DNA of 30,588 nucleotides from Pseudomonadota bacterium (lineage in GTDB: Bacteria > Pseudomonadota > Alphaproteobacteria > Rhizobiales > Rhizobiaceae). A program made the position numbers and the translations under genes. The stretch lies in contig JAEXMK010000050.1 in assembly GCA_023444445.1 (NCBI GenBank), positions 1-30,588 of the forward strand. The letters are read 5' to 3'. The notes under the pieces were generated by a model that was given only the letters and a program-made list of their open reading frames with translations, did no database searches and was not told the DNA's origin. This document shows, one piece after another, positions 24,960-30,588 of this stretch (its first letter is position 1; every line of letters starts with the position of its first letter).

Positions 24960-26092
24960 GCCACACGCTTGCCCTGTCGCCAGACCGAACGGGCGACCGG
25001 CACGCCATCTTCGCGGTGGACCCGTACCAGATCGGCCCGCAATCCGGTGGCGATACGGCCCCGGTCAACGAGGCCGACCGTGCGTGCAGGGGTCGCGGTG
25101 ACCATGCGCAGTGCTTCCGGCAGGCTGATGGCCTCAACCTGATCGGCGAGCAGGAACGGTGCAAAGAGCAGGCTGAAAGGCACGTAATCGGAGGAAAGAA
25201 CATCCAAAACGCCGATCTCCGCAAGATCGCGCGCGGCGATATTGCCGGAATGCGACTTGCCGCGAACGATATTCGGCGCGCCCATCAGGACGCTCATGCC
25301 GGCGCTGTGCGAGGCCTTTGCAGCCTCAACGCTGGTGGGGAACTCCGCCAGTTTCACGCCATGGCCGATCGCTTCGCCGACATGTGCCTCGGTGGCGTCG
25401 TCATGGCTGGCAACGGTGATGCCACGCTCGGCGCAGCGGGCGGCCAGATAATCGCGGTGCTTGGCGGAATATTCCGCCGATGCGGCCTGTCGGCGTCGCA
25501 CGAATTCGGCAAAGGCTTCGTCGCTCAGTCCGCGCTTCTTCTGATAATAGAAGATATACTGATCCATGGACTGGAACTGGCGCTGACCCGGGGAGTGATC
25601 CATCAGCGAAATAAGCCGCACGCGCGGATCTGTTTCGAAGTCTTGGAAATGTTCGAGCACATCGGCAGAGGCCACTTCGCAGCGCAGATGCAGCAGGTGG
25701 TCCGCCCGCAGACGATTCTGATCCGCTGCCGCCTCGATGGCGTCAGCCATCGCCCGCATTTCGCCCTTCTCGAAGCCGCCATCCTCATCTGAACCAAGCC
25801 GCAGGCAATCGAACACGGTGGTGATGCCGGAGGCAGCCACCTGTGCGTCATGTGCCTGAATGGCGGCGATCTTGTCCCAGATCACGCCGGGGCGCGGCGA
25901 ATAATGCTGCTCCAGATGATCAGTGTGGAGTTCCACCAGACCGGGGATCAGGAAGTCGCCTTCGAGGTCTTCTCCGGTTTTGGAAGCGCCTTCGCTGATA
26001 TCAGCAATCTTGCCATCACGGATCAGAACAGATCCCAGAATAATATCGTCTTCCAGAACGATACGGGCATTGGAAAGGGCGTGCTCGGTCAT
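24956..26092 (-). CDS. phnM: Alpha-D-ribose 1-methylphosphonate 5-triphosphate diphosphatase PhnM
   Basis: A 378-aa amidohydrolase-superfamily enzyme. The metal-binding cluster is in GLVELHTDHLEQH (His56, Asp58, His59, His63), followed by SLMDHSPGQRQF in the middle, VASHDDATEAH and, later, LSSDYVPFSLL, all typical of PhnM. It removes pyrophosphate from ribose 1-methylphosphonate 5-triphosphate before PhnJ cleaves the C-P bond. It overlaps DUF1045 upstream and phnN downstream by 4 nt each, so all three are coupled. PhnG, H, I, J, K and L are not in this window. Confidence 0.95.
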   Translation of the reverse strand: MTEHALSNARIVLEDDIILGSVLIRDGKIADISEGASKTGEDLEGDFLIPGLVELHTDHLEQHYSPRPGVIWDKIAAIQAHDAQVAASGITTVFDCLRLGSDEDGGFEKGEMRAMADAIEAAADQNRLRADHLLHLRCEVASADVLEHFQDFETDPRVRLISLMDHSPGQRQFQSMDQYIFYYQKKRGLSDEAFAEFVRRRQAASAEYSAKHRDYLAARCAERGITVASHDDATEAHVGEAIGHGVKLAEFPTSVEAAKASHSAGMSVLMGAPNIVRGKSHSGNIAARDLAEIGVLDVLSSDYVPFSLLFAPFLLADQVEAISLPEALRMVTATPARTVGLVDRGRIATGLRADLVRVHREDGVPVARSVWRQGKRVA

Positions 26093-26787
26093 GGGTTCGC
26101 ATCTTTCTTTGGTGGCTGGGCAAGGGGGTGCCAGCTATGAACGGTAAAGGGCGCGCCGCGCGTTTCTTCAATGAACAAGGCGAGGCCGGAAATGGCGAGA
26201 GAGCGGTCGGTGAATTCAGCGAACCGCGTCGACAGAACCTCTTTTATGGCGGGCTGCTCATTTTCATCGATACGGCCGGTCAGCGTCATATGAAAACGAA
26301 AGTCATCCATGACATGCGGGTAACCCCAGAGAGAAAGATTTTGTCGCTGGCTTTCCGTCAGCATCTGCGGCCGTCGGCGGGCAATATCGGTCTCAGACAG
26401 GGGCGCGCGGAACCGATCGAAGTGATCAACAACCTCGGCGGCAAAATCCTGTAGCGGCTGGTAAATCCGGTCTGGAACCAGCGCGAAAAACGGCCCAAGC
26501 GCCCCGACGACGACGCGCGGTATCTCGAAGGCGGACTGATTGGCCGCAAAGTTTTCGACGGCGGCGAGAAGCTCAGCTTCGCTGTATTTTTCGGCAAGCT
26601 CAAAGGGGGCCTTCAGGGTCGCGTGGAAACCGTAGCGGCGCGGTTCCTCCGTCAAATCGGCATAGTCGTGGTGGTCGTCGTGCAACGTGCCGGAAAACGC
26701 ATTGCGGCCCAGCCAGCGCGACGCCGTTTCAGTCAGCGGATGATCTTTAGCCGGAGAAAAATAGATGGCGTAGCGCACGGCAAGCAC
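26089..26787 (-). CDS. DUF1045 2H-phosphoesterase-like protein of phosphonate operons
   Basis: A 232-aa protein with two His-x-Thr motifs, His55-Ala-Thr57 in GFHATLKAPF and His166-Met-Thr168 in FRFHMTLTGR, the hallmark of the 2H phosphoesterase superfamily, which acts on cyclic or terminal phosphodiesters. DUF1045 genes are commonly linked to C-P lyase loci. No phnP (metallo-beta-lactamase cyclic phosphodiesterase) is seen here, so this protein may open ribose 1,2-cyclic phosphate in its place; that role is inference. The start is GTG 26787; family members begin near RYAIYF, so GTG 26778 is possible. It is first in the DUF1045-phnM-phnN unit. Confidence 0.85.
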   Translation of the reverse strand: MLAVRYAIYFSPAKDHPLTETASRWLGRNAFSGTLHDDHHDYADLTEEPRRYGFHATLKAPFELAEKYSEAELLAAVENFAANQSAFEIPRVVVGALGPFFALVPDRIYQPLQDFAAEVVDHFDRFRAPLSETDIARRRPQMLTESQRQNLSLWGYPHVMDDFRFHMTLTGRIDENEQPAIKEVLSTRFAEFTDRSLAISGLALFIEETRGAPFTVHSWHPLAQPPKKDANP

Positions 26788-26879
26788 TCTTCGGTGTCAT
26801 GGAAAACCAGGGATGAGAAGCTATTTGGCGTGACTCGCCCGCTTCCCGCAAGGTCAGGAGTGCAAGGTAATCGCTTTCC

Positions 26880-26897
26880 GTGACAGAATGATGATGC
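26880..26897 (-). promoter_or_regulatory. Possible Pho box upstream of DUF1045-phnM-phnN
   Basis: On the minus strand GCATCAT-CATT-CTGTCAC resembles two CTGTCAT direct half-sites 11 bp apart: the second is near perfect and the first matches 4 of 7 positions. It lies about 95 bp before the operon start, in the 287-bp gap after phnE2. PhoB control of phosphonate genes is well known, but this match is weak. Confidence 0.3.
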
Positions 26898-27074
26898 AGA
26901 TGGAAAAAAGCACATTCGAAATGCGGTTGAGCCCCGGAATGCCCCTTTGGGGGCGACCGGACATCAGGACGAATGCATCAGGGATAAAAATCCGTCTTTG
27001 GACCCGTGGTTTTAGCGGGGCGGGGAGAGGAAAGCCATTATCGCCTTCGCATACAATCCCGCACCTTTTATCAC

Positions 27075-28424
27075 CTAGTGCTGCGTTTTACCGATCAGCC
27101 GCGAACGCAGCGAATTGGAAATATGGTCGAACAGGAAAACGACGAAGAGGATGAGCAGCACCATATAGGCGACCTTGTCCCAGTCGGCATTGGTGCCCAT
27201 CGCTTCCAGCAGCTTCAGGCCGATGCCGCCGGCGCCCACCGCACCGATGATGGTGGCGGAGCGAGTGTTGCTTTCCCAGAAATAAAGGGATTGAGAAATG
27301 AAGACCGGCAGCACCTGCGGCAACACGCCGAAGCGATTGACCGCAATCGGCGATGCACCGACCGATTTGACGCCCTCGCGCTGCTTGTCGTCGACATTCT
27401 CCAGCGCTTCGGCATAGACCTTGCCGAGTGCGCCGGTATCGGTGAAGAAGATCGCCGCAATGCCGGGGATCGGCCCCGGACCGAAGCTGCGCGTGAAGAA
27501 CAGCGCCCAGATCAGCATGTCGATGGAGCGCAGGAAGTCGAACAGGCGCTTCATGCCCCAGTTTGCTGCCTTGTTTGCGGTGATATTGCGTGCCGCTATG
27601 AAGGCGAGTGGCAGGGCGACGAGCGTGCCGAACAGAGTGCCAACAAACGCCATCACCAGCGTCTGCATCAGCTTGGACAGGATATCCGCATGTTGCCAGA
27701 CGCTATTATCGAGGAAATCATCCACCATGTGACCGATATTGGACCGTGCGGGATCGAGCCTCTCTCCCCACAGAGCCAGTGCTGCCAGTTGGCCGTAGCT
27801 CTTGCCCCAGAATTCTGAATGGGTGTCAAAGAAGAAGTTCGCCCATCCGAGAAAGCGGCGCTGCACATAGACCTGGCTGGTGCGGATCTCGGCCTGACCT
27901 GCAAAGCCATAATGGACGAGTACCTTATTGCCGTCTTGCCGGATTTCCTCCGGTGCGTTTTGCGGCGCTAAAGCCTGATCACCATTGATAACGACAGGAT
28001 AACTCCTGCCATCGACATAGACATCGACCCGCGTCGGCGTCACATCGAGGCGGTTGTCCGAGCCCGCATAAAAAACGCTGTAACCGCCATCCGGCAAGGG
28101 CTGCAGCCAGTCGATCTTGGCGTCGGCTGGATATTGTCCGCGGCTCGACCATTGTGGCTGAACTTTGCCGTCTTCGAAGCGAAGGCGCGGTTGGGCGCGC
28201 CAGGAATACCAGTCCTGAATATAGCTGGAGGCGCGATCCCATCGACCCTGCATGAAAGCCGGGCCGACATTAAAGAAGAAGAAGCAGCCGATGAGGTAGG
28301 CGGTGACGGCGAGAAGGCCAACGAGCAGGCCATATCGCTGCATGAAACTGCGGTTGAACACGCGTGGATGTGCGGCCGTCAGCCTCTCGCGGTCAGCGGT
28401 GTTGAGAATGAAGCTGGAAGACAT
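27075..28424 (-). CDS. phnE: Phosphonate ABC transporter permease PhnE, second copy, long form
   Basis: A 449-aa permease, against about 260-300 aa for a standard PhnE. After a first membrane helix (about 31-53) there is a large hydrophilic segment (about 57-220) rich in aromatic residues and likely beta strands. The ordinary permease core of five or so helices follows, with the EAA-type loop EGVKSVGASPIAVNRFGVLP and GAVGAGGIG near the end. The start overlaps the phnE1 stop by one base (TGATG). Two PhnE subunits probably form a heterodimer that works with PhnC and PhnD to import phosphonates. The core is clearly PhnE; the purpose of the extra segment is unknown. Confidence 0.9.
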   Translation of the reverse strand: MSSSFILNTADRERLTAAHPRVFNRSFMQRYGLLVGLLAVTAYLIGCFFFFNVGPAFMQGRWDRASSYIQDWYSWRAQPRLRFEDGKVQPQWSSRGQYPADAKIDWLQPLPDGGYSVFYAGSDNRLDVTPTRVDVYVDGRSYPVVINGDQALAPQNAPEEIRQDGNKVLVHYGFAGQAEIRTSQVYVQRRFLGWANFFFDTHSEFWGKSYGQLAALALWGERLDPARSNIGHMVDDFLDNSVWQHADILSKLMQTLVMAFVGTLFGTLVALPLAFIAARNITANKAANWGMKRLFDFLRSIDMLIWALFFTRSFGPGPIPGIAAIFFTDTGALGKVYAEALENVDDKQREGVKSVGASPIAVNRFGVLPQVLPVFISQSLYFWESNTRSATIIGAVGAGGIGLKLLEAMGTNADWDKVAYMVLLILFVVFLFDHISNSLRSRLIGKTQH

Positions 28425-29410
28425 CAGGCCGCTCCCCGTCCGAATTCGAAGGATTGTTGGCCGATCAGCCTGCGGCGCAGCCAGCTGGAAAACTGGTCGA
28501 CGGCAATGATGGTGATCAGTAGAAGGATGATGATGGCATAGGTCTTCGCCGCGTGATCGTTACCGATCGACAGCCGGAAGACCTCGCCGATGCCGCCGCC
28601 GCCCACGGCGCCGATAATGGTGGAGGCGCGCACGTTGATTTCGGCGCGCAGCAGCGCATAGGAGACGAAATTGGGCAGAACCTGCGGCACGATGGCAAAG
28701 CGCACCCGCTCCAGCCAGTTGGCGCCGGCGGCACGCAGGCCTTCATCCGGTTTCATGTCGGCATTTTCCACGACTTCGAAGAAGAGCTTGCCCAGCGCAC
28801 CGATCGTATGGACCGAAATCGCGATGATGGCCGCGATCGGACCGATCGACAGTATGGCGGTCAGCAGTCCGGCGACGACGATTTCAGGAAAGGCGCGCAA
28901 CACCTCCATAATCCGGCGCACCACCCAGCGCACGAGGCCGGCGCCAACGAGGTTGGTCGAGGCGAAGAAGCAGAGCACAAAGGCGAAACTCGTGCCGATG
29001 ATCGTCGAGACCAGCGCGATATTGAGCGTGATGACCAGTTGGTAGATGAAGTGCGGTATGTAGAAGCCGTCGGCGATGTAAACGCGGTCTGCGACATAGT
29101 TGTATTTCAGCGAACCATCCGCATAGGGAGAGGGCAGGTCGAACATCGCCCGGAAGATTTCCAGCGGACTATCCGGCACGAAGGTCTTCATGAAATCGAA
29201 GAAATAGGGAAGGCGCTCGAAGAATTTGCCCGAATTTGCTTCGTTCGCGAAATTCAGGGAGGCGGCAAGGATGACGAGAAAGAGCACGAGTGAAAGGACG
29301 GTATAGATCCGCCGTGTCTTCAGCTGCTGTTGATAATGACGCATGACCGTTTGTGACGATGCGCTCAATCCCTTGGGCGAGAGGGTGCCCTGGTGCAGTG
29401 TGGTCGCCAT
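28424..29410 (-). CDS. phnE: Phosphonate ABC transporter permease PhnE, first copy
   Basis: A 328-aa inner-membrane protein with a first helix near 36-55, a periplasmic loop of about 70 residues, then the permease core with VSTIIGTSFAFVLCF, LRAFPEIVVAGLL, the EAA-type loop DEGLRAAGANWLERVRF and GAVGGGGIGEVFR. These match PhnE of the phosphonate/phosphite importer class. ATG 29410 is preceded by GGAAGAG. It is followed by the second phnE with a one-base overlap and preceded by phnD, with a stable hairpin in the gap. Confidence 0.92.
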   Translation of the reverse strand: MATTLHQGTLSPKGLSASSQTVMRHYQQQLKTRRIYTVLSLVLFLVILAASLNFANEANSGKFFERLPYFFDFMKTFVPDSPLEIFRAMFDLPSPYADGSLKYNYVADRVYIADGFYIPHFIYQLVITLNIALVSTIIGTSFAFVLCFFASTNLVGAGLVRWVVRRIMEVLRAFPEIVVAGLLTAILSIGPIAAIIAISVHTIGALGKLFFEVVENADMKPDEGLRAAGANWLERVRFAIVPQVLPNFVSYALLRAEINVRASTIIGAVGGGGIGEVFRLSIGNDHAAKTYAIIILLLITIIAVDQFSSWLRRRLIGQQSFEFGRGAA

Positions 29411-29432
29411 GCCGCTCTTCCTTTACTGGCAA

Positions 29433-29462
29433 AAGCGGCGATGCCGTTAGGCACCGCCGCTT
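29433..29462 (-). terminator. Stable hairpin between phnD and phnE1
   Basis: A 13-bp stem (29433-29445 with 29450-29462, one G-T pair) with a 4-nt loop lies 18 bp after phnD. Only TTGCC follows on the minus strand, so it is more likely an attenuator or mRNA-stability element that keeps the binding protein in excess than a full terminator. Confidence 0.6.
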
Positions 29463-29480
29463 CTGGATATGATCTGAGAA

Positions 29481-30386
29481 TCAGCCGCCGATAACGGACT
29501 TACGAGCGTCGATGATCGTCTGGTAGAAAGAGGGATCGACCTTGATGTAGGCAGTGTTCTTGCCCTGGGTGAAGCCCTGGAAGCATGCAAGGTCCTTCTT
29601 GGGCAGTTCCATGAAAAAGTCTTCTACCTTCTGCTTCATGCTGTCGCCGATCTTGTTGGCGACGAGCAGCGGGCCGTTCGGTATCAGCGGCGACTTCCAG
29701 ACCTGGACGATATCGTCCATGTCGAGGTTGCCCTTCTTGACCATCTGATGAAGGTTACCGCCGGAATAGCCTTCTTCCCACTTGCCAACGCCCGAACCGA
29801 AGGTGGTGCCGACGTCGAACTTCTTGTCGAGAACGGCGAGAACGAGGTTCTCGTGGCCGCCGCCAAATCCGGTTTCAGAGAAGTATTCCTTCACCGGGAC
29901 GCCCGTTTCTTTCGGGATCGCCACGTTCGGAATAAGGAAGCCCGAGGTGGAGTCCGGGTCGGCGAAGCCGATCTTCTTGCCCTTGGCATCGGCCAGCGTC
30001 TTGATACCGCTGTCCTTACGGGCAACCATGATGGTGTAATAGCCGCTGGAGCCGTCAGAGCCCGTGTAGGTCAGAATCGGATCGACAGCCTTGGGGTCGG
30101 CAATAGCGATCTTGGCGTAGGAGGATGCGCCCATGGAAGCGATATCGATGGTGCCGCCGAGCAGGCCCTGGATGACGCCGTTATAGTCCGGCGAGGGGAA
30201 GACCTGAACTTCGGAAACGCCTGTCGCAGCCTTGAGGCCATCGGCGACGCACTTGGTGTTGCGGATCTGGTCGGCTTCGTTTTCGGAACCATCGAGACCG
30301 ATACGCAGAACCTTGACGTCCTGAGCCATGGCGGAACCGGCCAGAACGCCAAGGGCGACTGCCGAAAGAAGCAATTTCTTCAACAT
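29481..30386 (-). CDS. phnD: Phosphonate ABC transporter substrate-binding protein PhnD
   Basis: A 301-aa periplasmic binding protein. A signal peptide (1-21) is cleaved after SAMA. The mature chain has LRIGLDGSENEADQI, VFPSPDYNGVIQGLLGGTID and ASMGASSYAKIA, the PhnD/PtxB-type pattern, and later KKIGFADPDSTSGFLIP and ETGFGGGHENLVLAVLDKK in the second lobe. It captures phosphonates for PhnC-PhnE. ATG 30386 is chosen because AGGAG lies 7 nt upstream and the signal peptide begins there; the frame stays open further upstream but does not look coding. The gap to phnC is 85 bp. Confidence 0.95.
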   Translation of the reverse strand: MLKKLLLSAVALGVLAGSAMAQDVKVLRIGLDGSENEADQIRNTKCVADGLKAATGVSEVQVFPSPDYNGVIQGLLGGTIDIASMGASSYAKIAIADPKAVDPILTYTGSDGSSGYYTIMVARKDSGIKTLADAKGKKIGFADPDSTSGFLIPNVAIPKETGVPVKEYFSETGFGGGHENLVLAVLDKKFDVGTTFGSGVGKWEEGYSGGNLHQMVKKGNLDMDDIVQVWKSPLIPNGPLLVANKIGDSMKQKVEDFFMELPKKDLACFQGFTQGKNTAYIKVDPSFYQTIIDARKSVIGG

Positions 30387-30471
30387 GGACTTTCTCCTGT
30401 TTCCCGGCGAGCCGGAGTTTGTTGTGAAATATTGGCCCTTGACGCGGGCACAAACGATGCTGAGCGGTTCC

Positions 30472-30588
30472 TCAGAGCCCGGCGAGAGCGAGCGGTTCAG
30501 GGCCGGCAGATTGCTGCACCGGACGCGCGGCAAGCTGCGCGCCGGGAATATTGATGCTGGTCGAGGGCATGGTCTCGTCGATGCCAGC
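30472..30588 (-). CDS. phnC: Phosphonate ABC transporter ATP-binding protein PhnC, C-terminal end only
   Basis: The frame enters from the right edge and runs 38 codons to TGA (30472-30474). It encodes a polar tail with DETMPSTSINIP and an Ala/Pro-rich end, like the last residues of rhizobial PhnC after the ABC core. Walker motifs lie outside the window, so the call rests mainly on position directly before phnD in the same orientation. Confidence 0.65.
   Translation of the reverse strand, partial: AGIDETMPSTSINIPGAQLAARPVQQSAGPEPLALAGL

Noticed and set aside
26941..26954. GCCCC-TTTG-GGGGC hairpin after phnE2
   Set aside because: Five base pairs only and no T-run on the minus strand; not enough to call a terminator.
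27006..27818. 270-codon open frame on the plus strand opposite phnE2
   Set aside because: Antisense to the conserved permease core, with charged, repetitive composition typical of a shadow frame.

Overview
The window looks like chromosomal DNA of a Rhizobiales bacterium of the Agrobacterium/Rhizobium group. The basis is the gene content and order: irr divergent from fabA-fabB-fabI, an exbB-exbD-tonB operon, and a rhizobial-type phosphonate locus with two PhnE permeases and a DUF1045 gene. Codon use is GC-rich. I saw no insertion sequence, prophage, CRISPR array, tRNA or rRNA. The species assignment is inference from recognised families; no search was run.

Layout. (1) 1-294: the tail of an MFS transporter gene broken by an in-frame stop, followed by a strong terminator. 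(2) 701-7971: two coupled genes, a very large glutamate-synthase-like protein (1834 aa) and a CysJ-type diflavin reductase. (3) 8009-9195 (minus): two overlapping TadE-like pseudopilin genes. (4) 9380-12008 (minus): fabA-fabB-fabI for unsaturated fatty acid synthesis, divergent from irr, the haem-sensing iron regulator (12325-12744). (5) 12820-14778: a TRIC/UPF0126 membrane protein, a small secreted protein with a calcium-loop-like motif, and a DUF1275 membrane protein. (6) 14985-18398: a NitT/TauT-type ABC importer (binding protein, permease, ATPase) with a HutC-type GntR regulator. A 14-bp palindrome of GntR type lies upstream. (7) 18591-21163: exbB-exbD-tonB. (8) 21313-24272: an Ldh2-family dehydrogenase, an 81-aa LuxR-type DNA-binding protein, a 464-bp gene-free gap and an AraC-family regulator. 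(9) 24360-30588 (minus): phosphonate genes in transcription order phnC (tail only), phnD, phnE1, phnE2, then DUF1045, phnM, phnN. The C-P lyase core (phnG-L) is not in the window.

The most unusual item is the pair at 701-7971. The large protein keeps the glutamine amidotransferase residues, FMN barrel, cysteine cluster and GXGXG domain of a glutamate synthase alpha subunit. It also carries an extra segment of about 105 residues before the FMN barrel, a C-terminal extension of about 200 residues, altered active-site loops, and a shortened Fe-S cysteine spacing. Its partner is not GltD but an NADPH diflavin reductase whose start codon overlaps its stop codon. This suggests a diverged glutamate-synthase-like enzyme fed by a sulfite-reductase-type flavoprotein, acting on a substrate that may not be 2-oxoglutarate.

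Other points of interest are a likely self-regulated importer with a terminator-like hairpin between binding protein and permease, a 2H-phosphoesterase (DUF1045) that may replace PhnP in phosphonate breakdown, and a PhnE permease with a large extra periplasmic segment.
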